Notes: generated by a model not told the origin, from the letters alone. Counted from the first letter of the stretch, positions 10,458 to 21,694 are shown. The stretch is DNA of 64,000 nt from an uncultured SAR86 cluster bacterium (GCA_902623685.1 CACNUQ010000001.1:1-64000); one strand, 5' to 3'. Numbers and translations: made by a program.

Positions 10458-11340
10458 TTAATTTTTTTTGACTTAAAACTATAAAATTATTGTATCTACT
10501 TTCTTCAATTTCGCCATTTCTTACTGCTTCCGTGACCGCACATCCTTGATCATTTTTATGATTACAATTCGGAAATTCGCACTTTGTTGAAAAACTTAAT
10601 ATTTCTGTAAAGCCTCGAATAATTTTCTTCGGCTCTAAATGATCTAGGCTAACATCTCTTACTCCGGGGGAGTCAATAAGCTGCATATTATGTGTATTAT
10701 ATAGAGTTGAAACAGAGGTTGTGTGGACTCCTTGATTGTTTGATAAATCTCTAGACAGAATTTCTTTTCCAGTAATGGCTGAAGTAAGGGTTGATTTACC
10801 AGAGCCAGAATTACCAACGAATATGGTAGTCTTTTTTGCTAGAAATTCTTTTAGGTGGCTTAAATGTGTTAAAAATTTTGCAGAAATTTCAAACGTCTTT
10901 ATTCCAATATTCCCATAGACATTCTTTTCTTTAGAGAATGCATTTTCTTCCAGTGAATCAATTTTATTAAATATAATAAAAGGCTCTATGGATGCATTAA
11001 TTGAAATGGCTATCCATTTATCAATAAAGTCTTGGCCTGTCTTAGGGCTTCTAGTTACCAATATTCCAATATGAGAAATATTTGAGGCAATTGGTTTCTT
11101 TGTATTTTCTCTAGATTTATAAAGAATTGATGACCTATCTAGCCTCTTTTTAACCAATGCTTGATAATTATTTGATCCAATTAATGGCTCTATTTCAACA
11201 AAATCTCCGACAACAAGATTGATTCTGCCTTGTATCTTGCATTTAAAATTATTGCCATTTACTAACACTAAACAAGAGTTTGAGTAGAACTCTACTATTT
11301 GCCCAGTTTGAACTTTTAACATCTTGGCCTCAAAATACAC
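10450..11340 (-). CDS. rsgA: Small ribosomal subunit biogenesis GTPase RsgA
   Basis: FVGNSGSGKSTL (G1), IDSPGVRDV (G3), CEFPNCNHKNDQGCAV zinc motif; circularly permuted GTPase order. Confidence 0.93.
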   Translation of the reverse strand: MYFEAKMLKVQTGQIVEFYSNSCLVLVNGNNFKCKIQGRINLVVGDFVEIEPLIGSNNYQALVKKRLDRSSILYKSRENTKKPIASNISHIGILVTRSPKTGQDFIDKWIAISINASIEPFIIFNKIDSLEENAFSKEKNVYGNIGIKTFEISAKFLTHLSHLKEFLAKKTTIFVGNSGSGKSTLTSAITGKEILSRDLSNNQGVHTTSVSTLYNTHNMQLIDSPGVRDVSLDHLEPKKIIRGFTEILSFSTKCEFPNCNHKNDQGCAVTEAVRNGEIEESRYNNFIVLSQKKLNE

Positions 11341-11364
11341 TATAGTAAAAATTTAACAAGATTT

Positions 11365-11910
11365 ATGTCCACTCAAAAATCAGACCAAAACCTAGTCTGG
11401 ATCGATCTAGAGATGACAGGGTTAGATCCTGAAAAAGAAAAGATCATAGAAATTGCCACAATAATTACTGATAGTAATCTTACCATTGTTGCTGAAGGTC
11501 CTAATCTCGTTATCAATCAGCCCAAAGAACTAATGGATAACATGGATGAATGGAATACCAAGCAACATGGAAATTCTGGATTAATCAAATCTGTACTGGA
11601 GAGCAGCATTACTGAGCAAGCTGCAGAGATAGAGACTTTGGAATTTATCTCGAAGTATGTAGGTAATAAGAAATCTCCAATGTGTGGAAATACTGTTTCT
11701 CATGACAGAAGATTTTTAGCAAAGCACATGCCAGATTTAGAATCTTACTTTCATTATAGACACGTAGATGTTTCGTCAGTTAAAGAACTTATTTCAAGAT
11801 GGATGAATGATGCGCAAACTTATGAAAAAAAAGGCTCTCATAGAGCAAAAGATGACATAAAAGAATCAATAAACGAATTAAAGCTCTATAAACAGATGCT
11901 TTTTGATTAA
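11365..11910 (+). CDS. orn: Oligoribonuclease
   Basis: LVWIDLEMTGLDPEKEKIIEIATIITDS, CGNTVSHDRRFLAKHMP, SHRAKDDIKESI. Confidence 0.96.
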   Translation: MSTQKSDQNLVWIDLEMTGLDPEKEKIIEIATIITDSNLTIVAEGPNLVINQPKELMDNMDEWNTKQHGNSGLIKSVLESSITEQAAEIETLEFISKYVGNKKSPMCGNTVSHDRRFLAKHMPDLESYFHYRHVDVSSVKELISRWMNDAQTYEKKGSHRAKDDIKESINELKLYKQMLFD

Positions 11911-11915
11911 ATTAA

Positions 11916-13511
11916 TCAAGCTTCTATTTCATAATTTTTTGCAATTTTAAATTCTTTAAACTCTTTAATTGAAGAGTTTTTTTCATAGATAGTTTTTATG
12001 AAATTGTATTTAGTAACTATTTGTTTTTTGCTTATTTCTATAGAGGTAAATCCCCTATTTGAAGCATCCATCCAAAACAGCTCACTATTTTTCTTCACAA
12101 TAGAATCTTCAAAAATTTCAACATCAATGGGTATATAATCGGTAAGGCCGGGCGATGTTACCGAAGGAGTTCCAATTTCTATGCCAACTTTATTGCCTAT
12201 TTCATCATAGAGTTCTGACAGCCACGCATTGTGAGTATCTCCGGCTAAGCTAATAAATTTTTTATCTAACCTTTGCATAATTTTGTATAGCCTTTCTCTA
12301 TCTTTTGGGTATCCATCCCAAGCATCAAGGTTTGATGGGAGGCCTAACTTTATCAGTTGAATATAAGGCTTAAGTTCATCAGGTATTTTTTTAAATGCAT
12401 TTGAAATATCAGGAAACTTTAACTTGGTCATAAGAACCTGTTGACCAAAGATGGTCCATTCTGATTTTGTCTTTGTTACCGCATTTTCTATCCAAGAAAT
12501 CTGACTGGGCCCTAATAAGTTTCGATTACTATCATTTAAATCATTATAAAATTTAGCTTGATTAAAGCCGGAATTAGTTAAGTACTCAAGAGGTTGAATT
12601 TGTTTATCTCGACCATACTGACGAGTATCAAGCATTAACAAATGCAATACACTACCAATTTTAAATTCTCTAAATATTTTTCTCTTACTATCTTGCTCTC
12701 TGATTGGCATCCACTCAAAATAAGCCTTAATTGCTGCAGACCTCCTTGCGAAGAAATCTCCTTCAGATCCATCCATCGAATGATTTTCAGCACCTCTTTT
12801 CCAAGCATCATTTGTAAATTCATGATCGTCCCAAACTGCTATAAGTGGAGTATTCTTATGAAGCTCTTTAGAGCCAGCATCTAGTTTGTATTGAGCGTGT
12901 CTTTGTCTGTAATCAGCAAGCCTGATCATCTCATGAGGAGGGACTGGAGTCCTTCCAAGTTTTTCGGCAATACTGGTTGCATAACCGCCCATTGGATATT
13001 CATATAGATAATCTCCAAGATGCAACCATACATCTAGATTATCTTTTGCGGCAGCAGCATAAGCATTAAAATATCCTGCAGGAAAATTGCTACAACTAAA
13101 AATACCAATTTTTACAGATTTAGTATCGGCTGAGAATGTCTTTGATTTTCCTACTTCAGAAAAAACATTTCCGGCTTTAAACCTATAAAAAAAACCTTGA
13201 TGACTTTTGCAATACTTGCTGGCTTCAAAATCATATTTAATCGTATAGTCAATTAATGATGAGGTATGCAGTTTCTTTTTGAAAACTATCTCAGAAAAGT
13301 TTTCTTTTTCAGATACTTCAAGAACTACTTGAACCGTTCCTACCTTCTTTGGGGTTACTCTTGTCCAAAGAATTACCCTTTCTTCTGTAGGATCCCCGCT
13401 GGCTACACCATGATCAAATGAAAAGGCATTATTTACACATCCAGTATTAATTGATGCGCTGAACCCAATGGCACCAAGAGATGATATTTTGATTGCTTGC
13501 CTTCTCTTCAT
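11916..13511 (-). CDS. PhoD-like alkaline phosphatase/phosphodiesterase, predicted Tat-exported lipoprotein
   Basis: DHGVASGDPTEERVILWTRVTP, WDDHEFTNDAW, LAGDTHNAW; N-terminus MKRRQAIKISSLGAIGFSASINTGC. Confidence 0.9.
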   Translation of the reverse strand: MKRRQAIKISSLGAIGFSASINTGCVNNAFSFDHGVASGDPTEERVILWTRVTPKKVGTVQVVLEVSEKENFSEIVFKKKLHTSSLIDYTIKYDFEASKYCKSHQGFFYRFKAGNVFSEVGKSKTFSADTKSVKIGIFSCSNFPAGYFNAYAAAAKDNLDVWLHLGDYLYEYPMGGYATSIAEKLGRTPVPPHEMIRLADYRQRHAQYKLDAGSKELHKNTPLIAVWDDHEFTNDAWKRGAENHSMDGSEGDFFARRSAAIKAYFEWMPIREQDSKRKIFREFKIGSVLHLLMLDTRQYGRDKQIQPLEYLTNSGFNQAKFYNDLNDSNRNLLGPSQISWIENAVTKTKSEWTIFGQQVLMTKLKFPDISNAFKKIPDELKPYIQLIKLGLPSNLDAWDGYPKDRERLYKIMQRLDKKFISLAGDTHNAWLSELYDEIGNKVGIEIGTPSVTSPGLTDYIPIDVEIFEDSIVKKNSELFWMDASNRGFTSIEISKKQIVTKYNFIKTIYEKNSSIKEFKEFKIAKNYEIEA

Positions 13512-13577
13512 AGAAAGATTTTACCAACTCTATTAAAAAATTGAGTTACGAAATGAATAAGAATATGAATGCTAGCC

Positions 13578-13898
13578 TTACTTATTTGCAGGATGAATAT
13601 TTATGGGAGTGGGAGCAACCTGACTTTTGGGTTGTTTAATTTTAGCCTCTCCAGACTCAACTACTTCATCAATTCTTATGACAGAATTAATAGGAATGTA
13701 TGATCTTTCAACAGACTTAAATTCTTTTTCTAATTTCTCAGATGTTGGATCAACTACTAGCTGTTTATTTTGTTTGAATATATACTCTTCAACCTCTATG
13801 AAGCCATACATGTCACTTTGATATATTTGTTTAGCAAAGATCTCATATATCTCACCGAGTTGCATGAAAATTATTTTGTATGTCTTCTTTTTAGCCAT
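13578..13898 (-). CDS. Conserved hypothetical protein (DUF1820-like)
   Basis: KKTYKIIFMQLGEIYEIFAKQIYQSDMYGFIEVEEYIF; typical length and motif. Confidence 0.7.
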   Translation of the reverse strand: MAKKKTYKIIFMQLGEIYEIFAKQIYQSDMYGFIEVEEYIFKQNKQLVVDPTSEKLEKEFKSVERSYIPINSVIRIDEVVESGEAKIKQPKSQVAPTPINIHPANK

Positions 13899-13955
13899 GA
13901 CTAATTATATGGGAACAAAATTTGATAATAAAAGATTTTAATAAATAATTTAATT

Positions 13956-15281
13956 ATGAAAAAAAAATTATATATAAAAACTCATGGTTGCCAGATGAAC
14001 GAATATGATTCTGCCAAAATGGCCGATCTTTTGAAAGAAAAAGAGGATTTTGAGTTAGCTAAAAATGAAGATGAGGCTGATTTATTAATTTTAAATACAT
14101 GCTCTATAAGAGAAAAAGCTCAAGAAAAAGTTTTTCATCAGATTGGAAGATGGAGAAAGATAAAGGAAGAAAAGCCCGATTTAAAAATCGCTATTGGTGG
14201 TTGTGTTGCTTCTCAAGAGGGTAAAGAAATTATTAAAAGAGCACCAGCAGTTGATATAGTATTTGGTCCACAGACTTTACATAAACTTCCCGAACTTTAT
14301 GACAATAAGAATAAAACAAATATTAATCAGATAGATATTTCCTTTCCGAAATTAGAAAAATTTAATCATTTGCCTGTTGAGGGCAAAGGAGAGCCTTCAG
14401 CTTTCGTTTCCATCGCCGAAGGTTGTAACAAGTATTGTTCATTTTGTGTAGTTCCAAAAACTAGAGGTCATGAAGTTTCAAGAACTATTGAAGATATTTT
14501 AAATGAAGTGTCTATTTTGGCTGATAAAGGAACAAGAGAAATTAATTTTTTGGGACAAAATGTTAATAACTTTAAAGGAACCTTCAAAGGGGAGAAGTCA
14601 TCATTAGCTGTTCTAATTGAATTAGCTGCAAAAATTGAAAATATTGAAAGAATTCGTTTTACCACAAGTCATCCACACGAATTTAAAGATGACCTTGTCG
14701 AAGTTTATGACAGGGTGCCTGAGTTAGTTAGCCATGTTCATTTACCTGTTCAAAGCGGATCGGATAAAATTTTAAAATTAATGAGACGAAGATATAATGC
14801 AGAAAAGTACTTATCACTTATAGAAAAAATTAGAATTGTAAGACCAGATATGAGTTTTTCCTCTGATTTTATCGTTGGATTTCCAGGTGAAACCAACGAA
14901 GATTTCCAACATACAATTAATATTATCAACGAAGTAAAATTTGATGAGTCATATAGTTTTATTTATAGTCCAAGGCCAAATACGACAGCATCTGAAATGC
15001 CAGATGATGTATCGTTAGAAGAAAAAAAAGAACGTTTAAACATATTGCAATCAAGGCTTAATCAATTATCCTTTGGTTATAGTCGTAAAAAAGTAGGCAC
15101 CTCTCAGAGATGCCTTATTTATGGCCAATCTAGGAGAGATCCTGGCCAGCTCCAGGGAAGAACTATTTGTAATAGAATTGTAAATTTTCAATCAAATCAA
15201 TTAGATTTGGTGGGTCACTTCGCCAATATTCAAATTCAAGAAGCTTTAACTAATAGCCTCAGAGGCAGTCTCGCACATTAA
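13956..15281 (+). CDS. miaB: tRNA-2-methylthio-N6-dimethylallyladenosine synthase MiaB
   Basis: [15 protein letters not shown], radical-SAM [20 protein letters not shown]. Confidence 0.96.
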   Translation: MKKKLYIKTHGCQMNEYDSAKMADLLKEKEDFELAKNEDEADLLILNTCSIREKAQEKVFHQIGRWRKIKEEKPDLKIAIGGCVASQEGKEIIKRAPAVDIVFGPQTLHKLPELYDNKNKTNINQIDISFPKLEKFNHLPVEGKGEPSAFVSIAEGCNKYCSFCVVPKTRGHEVSRTIEDILNEVSILADKGTREINFLGQNVNNFKGTFKGEKSSLAVLIELAAKIENIERIRFTTSHPHEFKDDLVEVYDRVPELVSHVHLPVQSGSDKILKLMRRRYNAEKYLSLIEKIRIVRPDMSFSSDFIVGFPGETNEDFQHTINIINEVKFDESYSFIYSPRPNTTASEMPDDVSLEEKKERLNILQSRLNQLSFGYSRKKVGTSQRCLIYGQSRRDPGQLQGRTICNRIVNFQSNQLDLVGHFANIQIQEALTNSLRGSLAH

Positions 15282-16255
15282 TGTCAAAAGATCTTACTTC
15301 TGCTAGCCTAGAACTTAATCCAAATGATGCCGATGTCTTAATCAGATTTGTTGGTAAACTAAATGAAAATCTTAAAATAGTTGAAAAAACTTTTAAGGTT
15401 AAAATATTTCAAAATGGCAATAAGATTAGCATTTCAGGCGATGAAGAAAATACTAAAAGAGCTTCGAATGCAATCAAAGATCTATATGCATCAACATCGA
15501 ATGGAAGTGAGCTCTCAAAGGAACAAATACAGATGGTGATTAATAAAAACATAGATCTAAATCCTGATGCAATATCTGAAGACATGAAAGATCAAATCAT
15601 TAAAACACCAAAAAAAATCATTAAACCAAGGGGAAGTAACCAAAATAGTTACATATCAAATATGAGTAAATTTGAGGTCAACTTTGGGGTTGGTCCAGCA
15701 GGCACAGGAAAAACATATTTAGCAGTCGCTAAGGCAGTCGAAATGCTTGTCAATGAAGATGTAAAAAAAATTATACTTATTCGCCCCGCTGTTGAAGCTG
15801 GTGAAAAGTTAGGATTTTTACCCGGAGATCTATCTCAAAAAGTAGATCCTTATTTAAGGCCTCTTTATGATGCTTTATATGAAATGCTTGGTTTCGAGCA
15901 AGTTGTTAGACTGCTTGAAAAAGAGATTCTTGAGGTCGCTCCACTTGCATATCTTAGAGGGAGAACACTAAATAATGCATTTATAATTATGGATGAAAGC
16001 CAAAATACATCCGTTGATCAGATGAAAATGTTTTTAACAAGAATGGGATTTGGTTCTTATGCAGTAATTAATGGTGATATGACCCAGATTGATTTGCCAA
16101 AAAATATTGAGTCTGGACTTTCACACGTTTTAAAAGTTCTAGATGGATTAGATGATATTGGATTTACAACTTTTAATTCAAGGGATGTAGTTAGACATCC
16201 ATTGGTTAGAAAGATTGTTGATGCATATAACAAATTTGACCAACAAAAAAATTGA
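15281..16255 (+). CDS. ybeZ: PhoH family ATPase (YbeZ)
   Basis: GVGPAGTGKTYLAVAKAVEML, IIMDESQNTSVDQMKMFLTRMG. Confidence 0.94.
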   Translation: MSKDLTSASLELNPNDADVLIRFVGKLNENLKIVEKTFKVKIFQNGNKISISGDEENTKRASNAIKDLYASTSNGSELSKEQIQMVINKNIDLNPDAISEDMKDQIIKTPKKIIKPRGSNQNSYISNMSKFEVNFGVGPAGTGKTYLAVAKAVEMLVNEDVKKIILIRPAVEAGEKLGFLPGDLSQKVDPYLRPLYDALYEMLGFEQVVRLLEKEILEVAPLAYLRGRTLNNAFIIMDESQNTSVDQMKMFLTRMGFGSYAVINGDMTQIDLPKNIESGLSHVLKVLDGLDDIGFTTFNSRDVVRHPLVRKIVDAYNKFDQQKN

Positions 16256-16704
16256 GATTAAATATTTCTAATCATGAATTTAATGAATTTTCCGCTGATT
16301 TCGAGAAAAAATTAAATTTAATGGCTGAACATGTACTTTCTGATCAGGGAGAAGATAATTTAAATATAAACCTTAAGTTTGTTTCTAGTTCTGAAATGAA
16401 AAAGCTGAATAAAGAATTTAGAAAAAAGAGTCTTGATACAAATGTTTTATCTTTTGCAGCAAGCAAGGAAATTCAAGAAATCTCTGGTGAACTTGGGGAT
16501 ATTGCTATGAGTATTCCATATATAAAAATTCAGTCACAGAACTTGAATAGAGACCTAGAGGATCATATGATGCATTTATTAGCTCATGGAATACTTCACT
16601 TATTAGGCTTTGATCATAACCAAGATAAAGATGCCAATATCATGGAGTCTCGAGAAATTAAATATTTAGAGAATTTTAATATAGCTAATCCATACAAACT
16701 ATGA
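16252..16704 (+). CDS. ybeY: Endoribonuclease YbeY (rRNA maturation)
   Basis: LAHGILHLLGFDH metal-binding motif; synteny; TTG start. Confidence 0.93.
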   Translation: MRLNISNHEFNEFSADFEKKLNLMAEHVLSDQGEDNLNINLKFVSSSEMKKLNKEFRKKSLDTNVLSFAASKEIQEISGELGDIAMSIPYIKIQSQNLNRDLEDHMMHLLAHGILHLLGFDHNQDKDANIMESREIKYLENFNIANPYKL

Positions 16705-17543
16705 CCAACCAAGATACTGATCAAGACCAACCTCCATCGAGTCTATTAAATAAAATAAAGCGTTTTTTTACTATCAAGCCTTCAAGCTTAGATGATGTGT
16801 CTGTTTTGCTTGAAGACGCCTTAAGCGCTAGATTGATAGATAAGGAGGCTCAGTTTATAGCTGAAAGAGCCATAAGACTAGGAGACACTACGGTTAAAGA
16901 GATAATGGTGCCAAGAGTTGAAATGGTCATTTTAGCTCCTGATGAAGAGCCGCAAGATATGATTGCTCGAATAATCGATTCTGGCCACTCAAGATATCCT
17001 GTTTTAGGACCTGCAAAAAATGAGGTTCAAGGCATCTTACTTGCAAAGGATCTACTTCCAATAATTAATCAAGATTCAAAAGACTTCAATCTTCTCTCGC
17101 TCATTAGAGATATCAAGGTAGTGCCAGAATCCAAAAAAGCAGACTCACTACTTGAAGAATTTAAAAAAGATAGATCCCATATGGCCATTGTTATAGATGA
17201 ATATGGAACAATTTCTGGACTTGTGACAATTGAAGATATTTTGGAAGAACTTGTAGGTGAAATAGAAGATGAACATGACTCAGAGGATGAAGATCTGATT
17301 CAAGTCAGTGAATATGAATATATTGCAAATGCTACCCTTGAGCTAACAGAATTTGAACAAAAATTTAATAAGAGTTTTAATGGTATGGATGCAGAAACTT
17401 TAGCTGGACTATTCATAAACAAATTGGGATTCCTCCCAAAGGTGGGAGATAAAATTGAATTAGACGACATGATTTTAGCTGTGACGGCTGCTGATAAAAG
17501 AAAGATAAAGAAAATTGGGATCACCATTAAAACAAGCACATAA
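16701..17543 (+). CDS. corC: CorC/HlyC family transporter-associated CBS-domain protein
   Basis: IMVPRVEMV, SRYPVLG, DEYGTISGLVTIEDILEELVGEI; synteny with ybeY and lnt. Confidence 0.92.
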   Translation: MTNQDTDQDQPPSSLLNKIKRFFTIKPSSLDDVSVLLEDALSARLIDKEAQFIAERAIRLGDTTVKEIMVPRVEMVILAPDEEPQDMIARIIDSGHSRYPVLGPAKNEVQGILLAKDLLPIINQDSKDFNLLSLIRDIKVVPESKKADSLLEEFKKDRSHMAIVIDEYGTISGLVTIEDILEELVGEIEDEHDSEDEDLIQVSEYEYIANATLELTEFEQKFNKSFNGMDAETLAGLFINKLGFLPKVGDKIELDDMILAVTAADKRKIKKIGITIKTST

Positions 17544-18993
17544 ATACCCTTTTCTTAATTATTTATTCTTAGGATTGGTTGGGGCATTATCTACTCTTGC
17601 CTTCAGCCCATTCAATATAAAGCTGGCCATACTTATTAGTCTAATAATTCTAATATATTCAGTGAAAAATGCAGTTAATTTTATTGAAGCCTTCAAGCGA
17701 TCATTTGCTTGGGGTTTAGGTTATTGGATAAGTGGAACAGGTTGGTTAATAGTAAGTGTTTACTTTTATGGAAATACACATTTAACAGTATCTATATTAA
17801 TAATTCTGCTAATGGGAATGTTACTTTCCTTGATATTCATCACCCCTATTTCACTTATAAAATTACTTAAATTTAATAAAAATATTTTCATCTCTAGCTT
17901 ATTTTTTGCAAGTTTTCTAACAATATTAGAGTTATCTAGATTTGCATTTTTAGGTGGCTTTCCATGGCTTTTACCTGGTTTGACCCTTCTTGATACTTTG
18001 GGTCAATTTTTGATACCAATTATTGGGGTTTATGGTCTTTCATTTATTATTTATTTTTTGTCTGCATTTATTGCATTGTCTATTATTTACAAACAAAGTA
18101 TTTATTTTTTTTTAGCAATTTTATGTCTTTTCATTTTCTTGCCGAAAAGTAATATTCAACATGAATATTCTGGCGAGAGTTTAAAGGTAGGAATCATTCA
18201 ACCCTCATTAGATCCATTTAAAAAGTTTAAGCAAGAAGAAACAAAAAATATTGAACAAACTTTGCTTGATTTATCAACAAAGCATATGAATGCAGATTTA
18301 ATAATCTGGCCTGAATCCCCTTTTCCATATCTTAATACTAGTCCAGAGATGAGATCGCTATTAATAAAGTTAGGTAATGCGCCGATAATTATTTCAGGAG
18401 CTTGGGAATTCCAGAATAATGAGTTATTTAATTCATTAACAATACTTGGATCTAACCAAAGCTACTTTAAGCGGCACCTCGTACCATTTGGTGAATATGT
18501 ACCTTTTGAAAGCATAATCAGGGGCCTGATTGATTTTTTTGACTTGCCAATGTCTTCTACTTCAGCAGGCAGACCAAAACAGGAGTTATTTGATATTGAA
18601 GGCTTTAATGTTCTTGGAATGATTTGTTTTGATGTTGCTTTTCCGCTTAGTTTTCTTGATGAGACTAGAAATGCAGATTTCATTATCAATGTTAGCAACG
18701 ATACATGGTTTGGAAGTTCATATGGTCCATATCAGCATCTTCAAATAGTAAGAGCTAGAGCTCTAGAGTCAAATAAGTGGATCTTAAGAGGCACCTCAGA
18801 TGGAATATCAACAATTGTTGATAATAAAGGAACGATTGTTGAATTATTAAGTAAAGGAATTAGGGGGTCTTTATCAGGGAATGTATATAAAGTCGATGAC
18901 CCATCATATTTCAACAAAATCGGATATTTAATTATTCCCTTGCTATCAATATTTGTTTTTATAGTAGCAATTATATTAAGATTTATATTATGA
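17515..18993 (+). CDS. lnt: Apolipoprotein N-acyltransferase
   Basis: GGFPWLLPG, IWPESPFPY, KRHLVPFGEYVP, VNVSNDTWFG-type catalytic motifs. Confidence 0.94.
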   Translation: MGSPLKQAHKYPFLNYLFLGLVGALSTLAFSPFNIKLAILISLIILIYSVKNAVNFIEAFKRSFAWGLGYWISGTGWLIVSVYFYGNTHLTVSILIILLMGMLLSLIFITPISLIKLLKFNKNIFISSLFFASFLTILELSRFAFLGGFPWLLPGLTLLDTLGQFLIPIIGVYGLSFIIYFLSAFIALSIIYKQSIYFFLAILCLFIFLPKSNIQHEYSGESLKVGIIQPSLDPFKKFKQEETKNIEQTLLDLSTKHMNADLIIWPESPFPYLNTSPEMRSLLIKLGNAPIIISGAWEFQNNELFNSLTILGSNQSYFKRHLVPFGEYVPFESIIRGLIDFFDLPMSSTSAGRPKQELFDIEGFNVLGMICFDVAFPLSFLDETRNADFIINVSNDTWFGSSYGPYQHLQIVRARALESNKWILRGTSDGISTIVDNKGTIVELLSKGIRGSLSGNVYKVDDPSYFNKIGYLIIPLLSIFVFIVAIILRFIL

Positions 18994-19523
18994 AACTCAT
19001 CCTCCTAATTTTTCTAATACTCTCTTCATTCTCACTAAATGCAGCTTTTTCAATAGAAGTAAGTATTTCTGAACAGAGATTATATTTATATGAAAAAAAT
19101 AAACTAATTAGAAGTTATCCGGTGTCTAGTTCAGCTTATGGAGAAGGTCAGGTTGAAAATTCATTAAAAACTCCACTGGGAATGCATAAGATAAAATCTA
19201 AAATTGGGACTAATGTTGATAAATACCATTTTTTTGTTAGTAGAGAGCATATTCCTCAAAAAGTAGACATAATTAATGAAAAAATTGATACTGAAGATGA
19301 TTTCATTACTTCAAGAATAATGTGGTTAGATGGTTTGAATGAAGGCTACAACAAAGGCTTAAATGTTGATTCTTTTAAAAGATTTATCTATATTCACGGC
19401 ACTCATGAAGAGGGCTTAATAGGTGAAAAAGCCTCACATGGATGCATTAGGATGTTAAATCATGACGTTTTAGAGCTTTATGAGTTAATTCCAGAAGAAA
19501 CAACTGTAAATATATTTCTATAA
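18990..19523 (+). CDS. L,D-transpeptidase (YkuD domain), secreted
   Basis: Signal peptide; YIHGTHEEGLIGEKASHGCIRMLN catalytic motif. Confidence 0.9.
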   Translation: MKLILLIFLILSSFSLNAAFSIEVSISEQRLYLYEKNKLIRSYPVSSSAYGEGQVENSLKTPLGMHKIKSKIGTNVDKYHFFVSREHIPQKVDIINEKIDTEDDFITSRIMWLDGLNEGYNKGLNVDSFKRFIYIHGTHEEGLIGEKASHGCIRMLNHDVLELYELIPEETTVNIFL

Positions 19524-19534
19524 TATGTCTTATT

Positions 19535-21694
19535 TTACACTCCACCCATATTGGCTTGCTCAAAGCTTAATAGTTCTGCTCTTTCATTAACTGCTGGCGC
19601 TTCTCCAAAAGTAGCAGATTGATCAGCAAGTTTCTGAAGCAATGGTGCTGGTTTCCAAAATTCCTTGTCTAGCTCAGAAAAGACATTCATTTTCTTAATT
19701 ACTTCTTCAAGTCCTAACTGATTAGCATAGAACATTGGACCGCCTCTCCAAATTGGAAAACCATACCCATTGATATATACAATATCCATGTCACCAGATC
19801 TTTGAGCAACTCCCTCCTCTAATATTTTAGCTCCCTCATTTACCAAGCCTAAAATACATCTATCTATTATTTCCTGATCAGATATTTCCCTTCTTTGAAT
19901 ATTATTTTTTTCAGAAACTTCCTTATAAATTTCTTCATTTTCTGGAGCAGGATTTGGAGCTCTTGATCCCTCAGAATAGTTATAAAATCCTTTAGAATTT
20001 TTTTGACCAAACCTATCTCTTTCACAAAGTTCAGCAGATATTTTATTAACAAGCGGGGTTTCTAAATTTGCTAATTTTCTAGCTCTCCAACCCAAATCTA
20101 AACCAACTAAATCCATCATTCTAAATGGGCCCATACTCATCCCAAATGACTCCAATGCATTATCAACCTGACTGGGTAATGCGCCCTCAAGTAATAGCAT
20201 ATTCGCCTGATATGTATAACCTGCTAACATTCTATTTCCAATAAATCCTGGAGCGTTAAGAGATACAACAGCAGCTTTACCTATTTTTTTTCCTAGTGAC
20301 ATTACAGTTGCCATAGTTTCATCAGAGGAGTCTTTTCCTCTTACTACTTCAAGCAGTCTCATAACATTAGCAGGACTAAAAAAGTGAGTACCTACTACTT
20401 TTCCAGGCCTATTTGTTACTGATGCTAATGCATCAATATCTAAGCCAGAAGTATTAGAGGCGAGTATTGTATTATTATTAGTAACTGAGTCTAAGGTCTT
20501 AAAAATTTCTTGCTTTAATTCCAAGTTTTCATAAACTGCTTCTACAACAATATCAACTTTGGCTAAGTCTTCATAAGATAGAGTAGGGGTAATTAAACCA
20601 AAAACTTTTTCTTTTTGTTCTTGAGACATTCTTCCACGATCTACCATCATTTGATAATTTTTTTCAATCACACCCATTCCCCTTTCAAGATTTTTTTCAT
20701 CTTGATCAAGAACCAGCACTGGAATACCTGCATTAGCCAAATTCATAGCAATTCCTCCTCCCATTGTTCCTGACCCAACAATTCCCGCAGAATTGATTGA
20801 CATCAAAGGAGTATCTTTTGGTATGTCTGATATTTTAGAAGCAGCTCTCTCACCAAAGAATATATGAATCATAGCTTCTCGTTGAGGATTCATTAGACAT
20901 TCTAGAAAATATTCAGATTCTTTCTTTAACCCTGCATCAAAGTCATCTTCGTTAATTGCAGCTTCAACACAAGCTATAATTTGACCTGGTGCAAATTGCC
21001 CCCTTCTAGTTTTTGCCGCCAAAGCCTTTGCCTCTGTAAGGACATTCTCAGATCCTCTTGCTTCAAGAACTTTCTCGTTTTTATCTCTTACTTTGGGATG
21101 TTCGCTTAACTCAATTTTATCTTGAAGAAATTCAATGGCATCTTCAATAAGAGAATTTCCAGAAATAGCGTCTAAAATACCAGAAGTTAGAGCTTTTTCT
21201 GCAGATAATGGAGCGCCAGAAAGCATCATTTTTAATGCTTGAGATGGACCTACTAGTCTTGGAAGTCTTTGTGTGCCTCCAGCCCCTGGCAATAATCCAA
21301 GATTTACTTCGGGAAGCCCAACAATAGCTTTATTAGTACCCATTCTGTAATTACAAACAAGCGCAGTCTCAAGCCCCCCACCTAGCGCAGTTCCATTTAT
21401 TGCAGCTATAACTGGTTTGTTACTAAACTCTATGTCTCTTAGGGTTGAGTTAAGGTCAGGTCCATCGAAACTCTTCCCAAATTCAGAAATATCAGCTCCT
21501 GCAATGAAAGATCTTCCAGCACCGGTAAGGATAATTCCCTTTATAGAATCATCAGAATTTGCCTTCTCTATGAATTCTGCTAGCCCTGCTCTTACTCCAC
21601 TACTTAGCGGATTTACAGGAGGGTTATCTACTTCTAATATAGCAATGTTGCCATTAACACTGTAATTTACTTTGCCTTTCAATTCATTTGTCAT
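19535..21694 (-). CDS. Fused enoyl-CoA hydratase/3-hydroxyacyl-CoA dehydrogenase (FadB/FadJ-type)
   Basis: N-terminal crotonase GAGRSFIAGADISEF and LPGAGGTQRLPR; GSGTMGGGIAMNLANAG NAD-binding and THFFSPANVMRLLEVV. Confidence 0.93.
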   Translation of the reverse strand: MTNELKGKVNYSVNGNIAILEVDNPPVNPLSSGVRAGLAEFIEKANSDDSIKGIILTGAGRSFIAGADISEFGKSFDGPDLNSTLRDIEFSNKPVIAAINGTALGGGLETALVCNYRMGTNKAIVGLPEVNLGLLPGAGGTQRLPRLVGPSQALKMMLSGAPLSAEKALTSGILDAISGNSLIEDAIEFLQDKIELSEHPKVRDKNEKVLEARGSENVLTEAKALAAKTRRGQFAPGQIIACVEAAINEDDFDAGLKKESEYFLECLMNPQREAMIHIFFGERAASKISDIPKDTPLMSINSAGIVGSGTMGGGIAMNLANAGIPVLVLDQDEKNLERGMGVIEKNYQMMVDRGRMSQEQKEKVFGLITPTLSYEDLAKVDIVVEAVYENLELKQEIFKTLDSVTNNNTILASNTSGLDIDALASVTNRPGKVVGTHFFSPANVMRLLEVVRGKDSSDETMATVMSLGKKIGKAAVVSLNAPGFIGNRMLAGYTYQANMLLLEGALPSQVDNALESFGMSMGPFRMMDLVGLDLGWRARKLANLETPLVNKISAELCERDRFGQKNSKGFYNYSEGSRAPNPAPENEEIYKEVSEKNNIQRREISDQEIIDRCILGLVNEGAKILEEGVAQRSGDMDIVYINGYGFPIWRGGPMFYANQLGLEEVIKKMNVFSELDKEFWKPAPLLQKLADQSATFGEAPAVNERAELLSFEQANMGGV

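Noticed and set aside
12642-12884. 80-aa plus-strand ORF and overlapping 62-aa minus-strand ORF (12635-12823)
   Set aside because: Both lie inside the PhoD-like gene in other frames; no support.
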